From a virus: 59,905 bases of DNA. Position 1 is the stretch's first letter. Each line of letters begins with the position of its first letter. Where the stretch lies: the IMG/VR virus record IMGVR_UViG_3300020152_000026, positions 1-59,905 of that record, one strand, 5' to 3'. This document shows positions 7,970 to 17,233 of this stretch, one piece after another. The position numbers and the translations under genes are program-made. The notes under the pieces were generated by a model that saw nothing but the letters and a program-made list of their open reading frames with translations, ran no database searches and was not told where the DNA came from.

Positions 7970-8275
7970 ATGAAGTTAACATCATTTCAAAAAACATTAA
8001 TCAATAAGGAAAACAGGGCATTAGAATCAATAGGCGGTGAAGCATTTGACGGACTTTGCAAAGTTGCATTAGTAGCTGGGAAGAATGGAGCAGAAACAAC
8101 ATTTTCTGATTCTTCAGCAAAAGAGATTGTTTGCGTATTGGCTGTTACTACTGCTACAGGTGCAGTTGCTACAAAGTTTTTACTAGCAGCTACAACGGAT
8201 TATACTTTTGCTGATGGTGTTTTGTCATGTGTTGGAGATAAGAGTGCAGTTACTTTGATAGTAGTGTATAAATAA
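7970..8275 (+). CDS. small virion surface protein, hypothetical
   Basis: The product is 101 residues. It begins TSFQKTLINKENRA, again echoing the N-terminus of the 539- and 208-residue proteins, then continues as an Ala/Thr/Val-rich beta sequence. AGGAGG lies just upstream of the ATG. It is most likely a head or tail decoration protein; no named family is recognised. Confidence 0.6.
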   Translation: MKLTSFQKTLINKENRALESIGGEAFDGLCKVALVAGKNGAETTFSDSSAKEIVCVLAVTTATGAVATKFLLAATTDYTFADGVLSCVGDKSAVTLIVVYK

Positions 8276-8290
8276 TATGGAGGTTTTGTT

Positions 8291-8488
8291 ATGGAATACA
8301 CTATTATTATTCTGTTATTAGCGGCCAGTATATATCGTGAACATATGCACCATAAAGAGCGTCAAGACTTATACAATCGAATAATGGCTAATAGCTATAC
8401 AGAATATCACAAGATAGATAAACCTCCACCCAAAGCACCACAGAGTAAATTTATAAAGGTACTTCACCCAGAGAAAGAAGGTGAGTAA
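8291..8488 (+). CDS. small membrane-anchored protein, hypothetical
   Basis: The product is 65 residues with an N-terminal membrane helix (YTIIILLLAASIY) and a hydrophilic, Lys/Pro-containing tail. It is in the operon directly before portal (3-base gap). It might be a minor particle or lysis accessory protein; nothing more can be supported. Confidence 0.55.
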   Translation: MEYTIIILLLAASIYREHMHHKERQDLYNRIMANSYTEYHKIDKPPPKAPQSKFIKVLHPEKEGE

Positions 8489-8491
8489 AAC

Positions 8492-10555
8492 TTGGGAATC
8501 TTTAATAAAGTATTGTCTTTCATGGGATTTAATAAAGAAAGTGATAAGATAGACTATGACTTTAAAAATGAAAAATGGCTGAATAAAGATGCAATAATAT
8601 CAGTTGTGTTAGAGGATTTGCAGCGCAGGAAAGAGGAAAAGGCACCTATTGAATTAATGTGGCGGCTTATATCCAATTATATCACTGGTGATCAATATTG
8701 TGATATAGACCCTATAACAATGCAGATAGTTGACATTCCAAAAACCTTTGAATGGCTTCAGCGTGAAACATTTAACAGAATGGCTCCGATATATGAAGCA
8801 AGATTATCAAAATTAAGCAGGATTAGACCTTCAATGAGATGCAGACCTGCCACTAATGAAATAGATGATATTGCAAAAGCCAAAACCTCAACTGCAATAC
8901 TGAAAGGTACGCAGGTAAAACAGAGTTTTTACGATAAATTAGACACCGCCAATGCATGGTGTGACATGCTTGGTACGGTGTTTTTTTTGAATGGCTGGAA
9001 CGCACAAGGCGGCAAGTTGATTCATAGGGAAGAGATTGAGGTTATAACAGATGAAGGAGTAAAGCAACAAATCAATGAAACCTATCAAGGTGATTTGAGT
9101 TTTGGCATTCTTACACCTTTTGAAGTATTCCCTGACAGTATCCTTAATCAAGAGTTATCAGATTGCCGTTCAATTATCCTTGAACAGGTCATGCCTGTAG
9201 ATAAAATTTATGATATGTACGGTGTGAGAGTACCTGGAAAGAACATAGATACATATACGATCGCACCAACTATGGTAAGCGGTGGTTTAGGTTATATGTC
9301 ATGCATAAATACATTGTCGATTCAGCAAAGGAAGGATTCAGAGAAGGTTGTTACCTATATGGAATTACCTTCAAAGGATTATCCTGATGGCAAACTTATT
9401 ATTATTATCGGTGACACGCATTTGCAACATTACGGACCTCTTAGCTTTCCTGTTGGCGAAGATGATAAACCGTTTTATCCGTTGGTTAAAATGGTGTCTA
9501 TTAAAAAAGTTGGCTGTTTCTTTGGCGGTACAGTGTATGAAAGAATGTTACCTGTACAAAGGGCTTACAATGCAATTAAAAACCGTAAGCATGACTTTCT
9601 TAATAGGTGCGTTATTGAAGCATATACCTATGAGGAAGATAGCATAGACGAAGAAAGATTGCAGGAAGAAGGTATTTCACCCGGTAGCTTATGGCCAAGG
9701 CAACCAGGAACAGCACCGCCTGAACCAATCAAAAATGGTAACCTTCCTGGAGAGTATATCGAGGAAGAAAACAAGCTTATTCGAGAGTTTGAATATTACT
9801 CTAGCATATCAGAAATGGCGGTAATAAGTGGCGCACCTACTGGCTTACGTTCAGGTAATGCACTTGAAAGTTTGAAACAGTCTGACGATGAAAGATTGTC
9901 AAGGCCGGGAGAGCAAATCAGAAGTGCGGCTATTGAAATCAGTAAACAGTGGCTAAGACTATTCAAAAAATATGCGGCAACACCGAGAGTTATTCAGTTT
10001 ACAGGCAAGAATGAGATCGCAAATGTAATATGGTGGACTAATTCAGATGTTACTACTTATGACATTATCCATGAAACTGAAAACGAGTTAAATGATACAC
10101 TTGAACAAAGAAGGAGTTTTGTACTTCAATTGCTTCAAATGGGCGCACTCAATAATGAAAACGGTGTAATTGATAAGAGAATGAAAAGTAAATTGTTTGA
10201 AATGATGAAGTTTGGTAATTGGGAAGATGCAATTGACATTGACGAACTTCATGTTGCAAGGGCGCAAAGAGAAAATGCATACTTCCAAGCCGGAATAATG
10301 CCACAGATTGAACCTTACGACAATCACGAAGTCCACGCACAAGAACATGATAGACTTATTCTTTCGACTGACTTTGAAGTGCTTAAACAAACAAGGCCGG
10401 AGTTAGCGCAGATATTTATTGCTCACAGAATGGAGCATGAAGCAGTATTGCAACAACAGGCTTTGGATATGCAGCAACAGCAAGTATTACAGATGAAGAA
10501 GATGGGGCAAGAACAATTTATTAAAAATATGAAACAAAATGCAATAGAAGGATAG
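8492..10555 (+). CDS. portal protein (head-tail connector)
   Basis: The product is 687 residues, in the size range of podovirus (P22-like) portals. It starts TTG after AAAGAAGGTGAG. The central region has alternating helices and the typical MLPVQRAYNAIKNRKHDFLNRCV and SGNALESL segments, and the C-terminus is a Gln/Met-rich coiled coil (barrel-like). A portal is a dodecameric ring through which DNA enters and leaves, with the terminase docking there during packaging. The next genes (scaffold, capsid) confirm the context. Confidence 0.85.
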   Translation: MGIFNKVLSFMGFNKESDKIDYDFKNEKWLNKDAIISVVLEDLQRRKEEKAPIELMWRLISNYITGDQYCDIDPITMQIVDIPKTFEWLQRETFNRMAPIYEARLSKLSRIRPSMRCRPATNEIDDIAKAKTSTAILKGTQVKQSFYDKLDTANAWCDMLGTVFFLNGWNAQGGKLIHREEIEVITDEGVKQQINETYQGDLSFGILTPFEVFPDSILNQELSDCRSIILEQVMPVDKIYDMYGVRVPGKNIDTYTIAPTMVSGGLGYMSCINTLSIQQRKDSEKVVTYMELPSKDYPDGKLIIIIGDTHLQHYGPLSFPVGEDDKPFYPLVKMVSIKKVGCFFGGTVYERMLPVQRAYNAIKNRKHDFLNRCVIEAYTYEEDSIDEERLQEEGISPGSLWPRQPGTAPPEPIKNGNLPGEYIEEENKLIREFEYYSSISEMAVISGAPTGLRSGNALESLKQSDDERLSRPGEQIRSAAIEISKQWLRLFKKYAATPRVIQFTGKNEIANVIWWTNSDVTTYDIIHETENELNDTLEQRRSFVLQLLQMGALNNENGVIDKRMKSKLFEMMKFGNWEDAIDIDELHVARAQRENAYFQAGIMPQIEPYDNHEVHAQEHDRLILSTDFEVLKQTRPELAQIFIAHRMEHEAVLQQQALDMQQQQVLQMKKMGQEQFIKNMKQNAIEG

Positions 10556-10577
10556 CACCTATTAGGGTGTTTTTTTA
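10554..10577 (+). terminator. hairpin terminator between portal and scaffold
   Basis: AGCACCT pairs with GGGTGTT and is followed by T-rich sequence, immediately overlapping the portal stop. It may lower readthrough or act as an RNA processing site before the highly expressed capsid genes. Confidence 0.55.
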
Positions 10578-10609
10578 TTGCCTAAAAACAAGGGAGGATT
10601 TGATTTTAT

Positions 10610-11614
10610 ATGTTAATCAAGCAAGACAAGCAACCTTTTAAGGTTAATATTCAGCTATTTGCAGAAGGTGACGAACCTGTCAATTATAACGGTGTAGAGG
10701 GTGACGTGCTTGCAATGTTACAGGCAGAAGGTAATGAGCCGCTTGTACAACCGACAGATGAACAACCTATACAGCCTATTACAGAACCGCAGGTGCAGGA
10801 ACCACAAGAACCGTCTACACAGCCTACAGAGCCAATACAACAACCTGTAGAACCTGTACAACCGCAACCACCACAGCCTAGCCAAAATGAATTATTGCTT
10901 ATGCAGCAACTACAACAGATGCAACAGGCTATGGCACAACAGCAACAGCAATTTCAACAGTTTATGCAGCAACAAACAATGCCACAACAACCGCCACAGG
11001 TGCAGAAAACACCTGAAGAAATGGAAGCAGAAAGACAGGCAATAGTAGACGAGTTACTACAAGACCCTATGGGAGTATTAAACAGAGTTGTACAACAGGC
11101 AGTTAACCCACTACAACAGGAGATCGAAGGATATAAGCAAAAGGAAGTATGGGGAACTGCTAAGTCACGTTTTGCAAAGATGGTTGATGAAACAACAGGA
11201 CAGCCATTACACCCTGATTATGAATCTGTTGCTGAAAGAATGGAACAGATTATGCAGGAAAGACCAGGAATTGCTATGGCAGATAAACCGTTATGGGCTT
11301 TGAAAAATGCTTATGACATTGCAATGGCTGAAAAGTATAGAAGTCAACCGCCTGTAGTACAGCAACCGCCTGTAAGTATTGTTGATCAATTAAAAGACCC
11401 AAACAACATTAAGCAATTAATAAGCAATCCCGACATTATGAAAGCACTTGCAGCGGCACAGGCACAGCAGCAAGCACAACTTAATCAGCAAGTGCCACCT
11501 ATAGCACCCAGCTCCGGGGCAGCTAATGCGGCACCTTATATACAACCAAAACCACAATCTTACAACGACCTTGACAGTGAAGTCTTAAACGCACTGAAGC
11601 AAGGAATCGTTTAA
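10610..11614 (+). CDS. capsid scaffolding protein
   Basis: The product is 334 residues, placed directly upstream of the major capsid gene. It starts with the FKVNIQLFA signature found at the N-termini of many Firmicutes phage head-assembly proteins. Residues about 20-130 are extremely Gln/Pro-rich and the remainder is helical, ending in a basic/acidic tail, all normal for scaffolds that template procapsid growth and then leave. GGGAGG lies well upstream of the ATG. Confidence 0.75.
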   Translation: MLIKQDKQPFKVNIQLFAEGDEPVNYNGVEGDVLAMLQAEGNEPLVQPTDEQPIQPITEPQVQEPQEPSTQPTEPIQQPVEPVQPQPPQPSQNELLLMQQLQQMQQAMAQQQQQFQQFMQQQTMPQQPPQVQKTPEEMEAERQAIVDELLQDPMGVLNRVVQQAVNPLQQEIEGYKQKEVWGTAKSRFAKMVDETTGQPLHPDYESVAERMEQIMQERPGIAMADKPLWALKNAYDIAMAEKYRSQPPVVQQPPVSIVDQLKDPNNIKQLISNPDIMKALAAAQAQQQAQLNQQVPPIAPSSGAANAAPYIQPKPQSYNDLDSEVLNALKQGIV

Positions 11615-11633
11615 AAAAGGGAGGAATTTTATC

Positions 11634-12851
11634 ATGTATTCAATGACAACAGCAGCAAAGTATTTAAAGATCAAGTACGGTCCGTTTTTGGCGAACCAAG
11701 TAAGCGAAGATACTTCACCGTTCTTCAAAGAAATCGAAAAGACTTCCAAATATGCAGTAGGCGGCAGTAAGTTTGTTATGGCTGCACCTATCGGTATTAA
11801 TGGAGGTATTGGAGCAATATCGGAAACAGGGGCATTGCCTACAGCCGGTATTCAAAAAGTAGAGAACTTTGAAACAACCCAAAAGACATTGACAGGGGTT
11901 TTAAAAATCACTGATAAGGCATGGAAAGCAGCACAGAATAATGAACAGGCATTTGTAAACCTATTGACTAATTCTACTCAAACAACTGAAAGAGGGTTGA
12001 AGTGGGATTTGAATAGGCAAACATGGGGCAATGGTAGTGGTGTAATGGGTAAGCTTGCAGCACTAGGTTCAGCAGGTAATACCTTTACAGTAACTTCCGG
12101 TATTGCTAATTTCATTGAAGGTCAGATAGTTGACATTTACGACTATTCCGGTGCTTCTAGTGCATTAGCTAAGAAAGCTTCACAAAGAATGATTACCGCA
12201 GTAGTTAATAAGCCGGGTGGAACTTACACAATTACTGTTGATGGTACGGCCGTAACTCTCGTTGCAGATGGTGATAATGTTCCATATGTAACTATGCAGG
12301 GGGTTACTACAGGTCTTGAAATCACAGGTATTGAAGCGTTGCATGATTCTTCAATAACCTCACTGTATGGTGTAACAAAAGCTACTAACCCTTGGATGGT
12401 TCCTTACAGCCTAAGTGTTGCTAATAATATCAGTGATGATAAAATACTGAAAATGATCAATTACCTCAAAAATTATTTTGGATCCAAATCCAATATGATT
12501 ATTGCAGGTGACGGAGCATATGAAGGATATAGCACATACCTTGAAGCAACAAAGAGAAATGTTAACATGAAAGACCTTGCAGGTGGATTCAGCTCAATTT
12601 CTTACGGTGACAAACCTATCGTTAATGATAGATTCGCACCTTCCGGGAATATGGAGTTTGTTGATACTACAAAATGGCACTTCCACCAGTTGGGAGATTG
12701 GGAATGGATTCCTGGAACAACTGGGGATAACAACATTCTTTCACAGGTTCCGGGCTATGCATACTATCAAGCAACAATGATTAAACATTGCGAATTGATG
12801 TGTGAACACCCGGGAGGACAAGGCAGACTTACAAACTGCAACTTGGCATAA
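11634..12851 (+). CDS. major capsid protein (HK97 fold)
   Basis: The product is 405 residues. The order is an N-arm, an Ala/Gly-rich region, then a central insertion of beta strands (about residues 135-240, GQIVDIYD... TITVDGTAVTLV) and a C-terminal P-domain (SNMIIAGDGAYEGY... RFAPSGNMEF). This agrees with P22-type HK97 capsids with an inserted domain. GGGAGG precedes the ATG, and the gene is followed by a strong terminator. No protease gene is seen nearby, so scaffold removal probably does not need cleavage. Confidence 0.85.
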   Translation: MYSMTTAAKYLKIKYGPFLANQVSEDTSPFFKEIEKTSKYAVGGSKFVMAAPIGINGGIGAISETGALPTAGIQKVENFETTQKTLTGVLKITDKAWKAAQNNEQAFVNLLTNSTQTTERGLKWDLNRQTWGNGSGVMGKLAALGSAGNTFTVTSGIANFIEGQIVDIYDYSGASSALAKKASQRMITAVVNKPGGTYTITVDGTAVTLVADGDNVPYVTMQGVTTGLEITGIEALHDSSITSLYGVTKATNPWMVPYSLSVANNISDDKILKMINYLKNYFGSKSNMIIAGDGAYEGYSTYLEATKRNVNMKDLAGGFSSISYGDKPIVNDRFAPSGNMEFVDTTKWHFHQLGDWEWIPGTTGDNNILSQVPGYAYYQATMIKHCELMCEHPGGQGRLTNCNLA

Positions 12852-12866
12852 GTAATAAATAATAGG

Positions 12867-12900
12867 TAGCCGGATTGATTAATTTCAGTCCGGCTATTTG
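12867..12900 (+). terminator. terminator after the major capsid gene
   Basis: TAGCCGGA (12867-12874) pairs with TCCGGCTA (12889-12896), followed by a short T-rich stretch. Confidence 0.75.
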
Positions 12901-12964
12901 TTTAATAAAGTGGTACTTGCTGAACCAAATGGAGCAATCTTTCTATAAGGAGTGATAAGTTAGA

Positions 12965-13375
12965 ATGTGGATTGATGAAGCTAGGGAAATAGTAACCAGT
13001 TATGCTACTGGAATTATAGATGAAATAAAAAGAATTGATAAAGATTATTTTGTTGTAAGAAACCATGAGGACGGAGTATTTGAGATACATCATGGTACAC
13101 CATGTATAGGACGAGGAATGGCAACATGGCAATTAACCATTCCATATCCTGAGTTAGATCAAAGAACAATTGATTATATACATAAGACTAAGATAGAAAA
13201 CATCAAGGAAGTTATGTCCGAGATTGAAGAAAAGAATGAGAAGGTAGTAAAAAACGCTAGAAAGAAAAAAGCTGAACGTGATAAGGAAATAGCAAAAGAT
13301 ATTGCAAGATACACAGAAAATCACTTCAGTAAAGATGATGTTGACGATAAGGCATATACAACCCGATTCATATAA
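12965..13375 (+). CDS. head-proximal protein, hypothetical
   Basis: The product is 136 residues: an N-terminal alpha/beta part and a strongly charged coiled coil (about residues 80-120, alternating Lys and Glu). It sits between capsid and adaptor genes, so a head-completion role is likely. AAGGAGTGATAAG precedes the ATG. No family is recognised. Confidence 0.65.
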   Translation: MWIDEAREIVTSYATGIIDEIKRIDKDYFVVRNHEDGVFEIHHGTPCIGRGMATWQLTIPYPELDQRTIDYIHKTKIENIKEVMSEIEEKNEKVVKNARKKKAERDKEIAKDIARYTENHFSKDDVDDKAYTTRFI

Positions 13376-13390
13376 GGGTAGGTGTGATGA

Positions 13391-14059
13391 ATGGATATAA
13401 AGAAAGTGTACGACCAAGTATTGACCGAAATACCGTCAATAGAAATGCGGTCATTCATTAATAGATTTAATCAAGCAGTAAACGACCTTTCAATGAGGTA
13501 TCCTCTTTCTATGCCGATAATTGAAACAGAAATTGATACCTCTTATGACTATACATTGTTTACTTGTGATGATTTTGATAACGCAGATTTTACTTGTAAT
13601 GAGTTGGATAACCTTGATAATACTTGTGATGAATTTGACGAGGGGGAAGGGTTATATACGGTTACTGCCAAAACAAGAGGTATATTCCCTTATATTTATC
13701 CTTTGCCTGAAGATTGCGCAAGTGTGTTTAGAGTGTATAGAAAATGTCCTGAATACAAGTATGAGGTTAGAGATTACACAGTAGACACCGCAGGAATACA
13801 ATTCCCATGTGAAGGAATATTTGAAATTCACTACTACAAGAAAAATGAAATACAATCTCTTAAAGATACTGTCATAATACCGTGGCAGTTTTTTAATGCG
13901 ATTGTTTATTTTATTGTCGGTAATGAGTTAATGGACACCAATGAGAAAAAAGCAGTATTAAATATGCAACGGTATGAAGATTCTGCTAAAAATGCAAGTA
14001 AGAATTTGAAATCTCAAAAGTCAAGAAACATGAGAATCAAACAACAAGTTTGGAGATAG
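13391..14059 (+). CDS. head-tail adaptor-like protein with acidic Cys repeat
   Basis: The product is 222 residues. The helical start (VLTEIPSIEM...FNQAVNDLS), a beta middle (IYPLPEDCASVFRVYR), and closing helices that end in a basic tail resemble podovirus head-tail adaptors. Residues about 53-83 contain three copies of a short motif, TCxxFD or TCxxLD, in a very acidic stretch, which is not part of the usual adaptor. The next genes encode spike and nozzle components, which supports an assembly role. Confidence 0.6.
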   Translation: MDIKKVYDQVLTEIPSIEMRSFINRFNQAVNDLSMRYPLSMPIIETEIDTSYDYTLFTCDDFDNADFTCNELDNLDNTCDEFDEGEGLYTVTAKTRGIFPYIYPLPEDCASVFRVYRKCPEYKYEVRDYTVDTAGIQFPCEGIFEIHYYKKNEIQSLKDTVIIPWQFFNAIVYFIVGNELMDTNEKKAVLNMQRYEDSAKNASKNLKSQKSRNMRIKQQVWR

Positions 14060-14071
14060 GAAGGTGATTAT

Positions 14072-14944
14072 ATGCCACATACAAATAAAACACCTAACCT
14101 TGAATTACCTCAATGGTTAGGCACCGATAAAAGAAAAACCGCTGATGATAACGCAGCTTATTTGAAGATAGATACAGCAATCCAGGCTGTACAAGACGAT
14201 GTTACTAGTACAAAAGAAGATATAACCGGAATCAATAACGCTTTATCAGTTACTGATGGAAATGTTTCTACTATTCAAGGTAATATTGATTCTATAATTA
14301 ATCCTAATATAGCCGCAACGTATTATGTGCGTGCAGATGGTAACGATGAAAATGATGGGCTAACTAATACAGCAGGAGGAGCATTTGCAACTATACAACA
14401 TGCCATAAATATTCTACCTAAGATGCTACCACATGATGTTATAATACGATGTGCAGCAGGAACATATGACGAAGTTGTTACTATCTCAGGATTTTTTGGA
14501 AATGGAAGTATAGGAATAATCGGTAATGAAGTTGGGAATCCAGTGGTTACAGCCTCTTATAAGATAAAACAAATACAAGCACTAAGGAATCAAATAAGAA
14601 TTGGAATTATTGGATTTTCAATCACTAGCACAGAAGCAGATGCAATCACTGTTGATGAAAGTTGGTATGCATATTTAAGATTTGTTTTAATTACGGCTAG
14701 TGCGTCTAAAATTGGCGTCAATGTAACAGATTCGTCAAATGTATACATTTCAACTGTAGAGATAAGCAATAAGTCTACAGCTATAAAATGCGCAGACATG
14801 TCAAGGGTGTTTAGTTCTATCGTTATGGGTAGTGGTAATACAACAGGGCTACATGCTTTGTACGGTAGCGAAATAATCAAAAACAGCACACAACCTACAG
14901 CTACAACAGGAGAACTGGCGGAATATGGTGGATTAATAAGATAG
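14072..14944 (+). CDS. tailspike with pectate-lyase-like beta-helix
   Basis: The product is 290 residues. The N-terminus (TPNLELPQWLGTDKRKTADDNAAYLKID) is the common baseplate/tail attachment motif of Firmicutes phages, followed by a coiled coil. From residue about 90, YYVRADGNDENDGL...AFATIQHAINILP and VIIRCAAGTYDEVVTI are the classic opening of parallel beta-helix (pectate lyase/DUF1565-like) proteins. It likely binds or cleaves a host polysaccharide. Confidence 0.75.
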   Translation: MPHTNKTPNLELPQWLGTDKRKTADDNAAYLKIDTAIQAVQDDVTSTKEDITGINNALSVTDGNVSTIQGNIDSIINPNIAATYYVRADGNDENDGLTNTAGGAFATIQHAINILPKMLPHDVIIRCAAGTYDEVVTISGFFGNGSIGIIGNEVGNPVVTASYKIKQIQALRNQIRIGIIGFSITSTEADAITVDESWYAYLRFVLITASASKIGVNVTDSSNVYISTVEISNKSTAIKCADMSRVFSSIVMGSGNTTGLHALYGSEIIKNSTQPTATTGELAEYGGLIR

Positions 14945-14962
14945 TAAAGGAGATGATTATCA

Positions 14963-15559
14963 ATGTTTATTTCAACTAAAACAGTTCAAGACTTCATTGC
15001 TGATCTTGATGCAATGAAACCAAATAAATATAGTCCTGCCATAAAAGTTGGTTGGATAAATGAAATTGAACAGAGTTTATATACAAAAATTATTGACGAA
15101 TACAAAAAGGATTCAACAACCTATGCAACGGCAAACTTAGCTGCTTTTCCTTTAGCTATAGGTACAGCCCCATCGATTCAATTTGAAGATATAAGAAAGG
15201 TTTATGTTGGTGGGGTGGAATACAGCAAAACAACATTAGCTTACGACACTACGGCAGGGGTCTATTTTAAGAACACTGATAAACTAGACATTAATCCAAG
15301 ACCTGTTGCTCCTGCTACCGTTGCAGTTACAATTGTATACAGGGAAAGACCAGTTATTAAAACCGTTCCATTGGTTGCGTCTCAATATATCAGTCTTCCA
15401 GATGCTTTCATTAAGATAGTTACATATTACTGTTTCCAGCAAATTCACTTACTCCAAAAGGAATATGCAGAAGCGCAAAACTGGATGGCAATGTATAACG
15501 ATGCAGTTGCAGATTTTGTAGATTGGTACGGTGAACGCAAAGCACAATTCGGAAATTAA
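14963..15559 (+). CDS. tail tube/adaptor protein (gp11-like)
   Basis: The product is 198 residues with the pattern TVQDFIADLDAMKPNKY...KVGWINEIEQSLY at the N-terminus, then beta strands, and a last helix with YCFQQIHLLQKEYAEAQNWMAMYNDAV. This is a recognised arrangement for podovirus adaptors that join portal to nozzle. AAAGGAGATG lies upstream of ATG 14963. Confidence 0.7.
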   Translation: MFISTKTVQDFIADLDAMKPNKYSPAIKVGWINEIEQSLYTKIIDEYKKDSTTYATANLAAFPLAIGTAPSIQFEDIRKVYVGGVEYSKTTLAYDTTAGVYFKNTDKLDINPRPVAPATVAVTIVYRERPVIKTVPLVASQYISLPDAFIKIVTYYCFQQIHLLQKEYAEAQNWMAMYNDAVADFVDWYGERKAQFGN

Positions 15560-15571
15560 GGGGGCTATTTT

Positions 15572-17233
15572 ATGGCTTCAAAAGATAATAAACCAAAAAG
15601 AATGTTTATGCAAGTATCATCGTTGCCGTTCACTGAAAACAAAGTAAATGATTCGGGCAGTAGCAATACTGCTCGTATTACTTTACCTTATGCTGAGAAT
15701 GTAAAAGTTGATAACAGTGATACTAAAAAAGTTATAAACATTCCATTTGCCGAAAATATAAAGCCAGTGGAAAGAGATACTATAACAAGCAAAACATTAC
15801 CGTATGCTGAAAACATTGGTGAAAAGTTAAATGGTGATGAAGTTAAAAGCAATGTTCAATTCATGTCTATTCCACCAATTGAAAATAAAGCAGGTGCAGA
15901 CTTCGGGGAACCTGTATGGAAAAAGGTTGAGTGGGGAGGATTAAACCTCCGCAACACTATTGATAGTGGCGAATTGTCTTATGCGAAAAACCTTTCTACT
16001 GATGAATTTCCTTACTTAATTCCAAGAGCTTCAAGAGGTGAATATGAAACAGGAATTGTTGAACCACAGGCTTTATTTGCGGTAGAAAATGCTTTAATGT
16101 GGATAGGTAACGATGCTTCAGATAATGAAACACTTTTTTATGATGATGGTAGTGGAACAGTAAAAGAGTTTATTTTGCAAACCTTTTCTAATGCATTAAT
16201 GGTTCCTAGAAGCATTGTAGCTTTTGAAGATAAGATATTGATATTCCCTGACAAAAAATATATCAATCGTGACGGTTCCGGCAGTATCGGAAATATTGGA
16301 ACAGGAACATACCCGGCAGATGGCAGTTGTCCTGACATTGATTACGCTTGTGTATATGGCGGTATCGGTAGAATATTTGGTGTAAAAGGAAATGAGATAT
16401 ACGCTAATGAATACGGAAAGTTCAACGAATGGACTACATTTGAAGGTATAGAATCTGATTCATGGGGTGTAAAAGTAACTTCTGATGGTGATTTTGCAGG
16501 AGTAGCACTATATAAAAATCATGTAGTTGCATTTAAACCTAACTTTACTCATGAGCAATGGGGAACAAGACCACCGTTTAGAATACAAGATATATTCGCA
16601 GTAGGGACTATTGATAATCGTTCAATCAAAGAAGTTAACGGACGATTATTCTTTTGTAGTCGTGACGGTGTATATATTTATACAAGTGGTGAACAGAAAC
16701 ATATATCTTTAAAACTTGATAAGAAATATGTTCAAGCTAGAGCAGGAACGGACGGACGTAAATATTATCTCAGTATGTACGATGGTTCTGTATGGGATTT
16801 ATTTGTTTATGACACATGGTTTGATTTATGGACAAGGGAAGATGATTTAAATGTCATAGACTTTGCGTACTGGAAAAATTACTTATATGCTCTTACTTTT
16901 GATGGGAAAATATTAAAGTTTAATAGTGGCACTGAAACCGTTGAATGGGAAGCTATTACAGAATATTTTGCAGGTGATATAATTAACAAGTATGTGCATG
17001 AGATAAAGTTAAGATTTGATATTGCAAATGGTTCAACTATGGCTATTGCTATTCAGTATGACAATGGCAGTTTTGAAGAAGTACAGTCATATATAGGAAC
17101 ATCAAATAATATGCAAACTTTAAAATGCTCTATTACCCCTAAACAATCCGATAGATATAGGATTAAATTCTCAGGCACAGGCTATGTAAAACTACACGCT
17201 ATGGAAGTATTAATGAGTGTTGGCGGTGATTAA
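15572..17233 (+). CDS. tail nozzle protein (T7 gp12 / P22 gp10-like)
   Basis: The product is 553 residues. Residues about 100-480 repeat W/Y-containing beta strands (LFAVENALMWIG, IVAFEDKILIFP, IFGVKGNEIYANEYG, YKNHVVAFK) typical of the beta-propeller nozzle of short-tailed phages. The first 105 residues hold five spaced copies of a short motif of the form (L/I)PYAEN. The nozzle closes the tail channel and carries fibres. Its stop codon overlaps the ATG of the next gene. Confidence 0.7.
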   Translation: MASKDNKPKRMFMQVSSLPFTENKVNDSGSSNTARITLPYAENVKVDNSDTKKVINIPFAENIKPVERDTITSKTLPYAENIGEKLNGDEVKSNVQFMSIPPIENKAGADFGEPVWKKVEWGGLNLRNTIDSGELSYAKNLSTDEFPYLIPRASRGEYETGIVEPQALFAVENALMWIGNDASDNETLFYDDGSGTVKEFILQTFSNALMVPRSIVAFEDKILIFPDKKYINRDGSGSIGNIGTGTYPADGSCPDIDYACVYGGIGRIFGVKGNEIYANEYGKFNEWTTFEGIESDSWGVKVTSDGDFAGVALYKNHVVAFKPNFTHEQWGTRPPFRIQDIFAVGTIDNRSIKEVNGRLFFCSRDGVYIYTSGEQKHISLKLDKKYVQARAGTDGRKYYLSMYDGSVWDLFVYDTWFDLWTREDDLNVIDFAYWKNYLYALTFDGKILKFNSGTETVEWEAITEYFAGDIINKYVHEIKLRFDIANGSTMAIAIQYDNGSFEEVQSYIGTSNNMQTLKCSITPKQSDRYRIKFSGTGYVKLHAMEVLMSVGGD

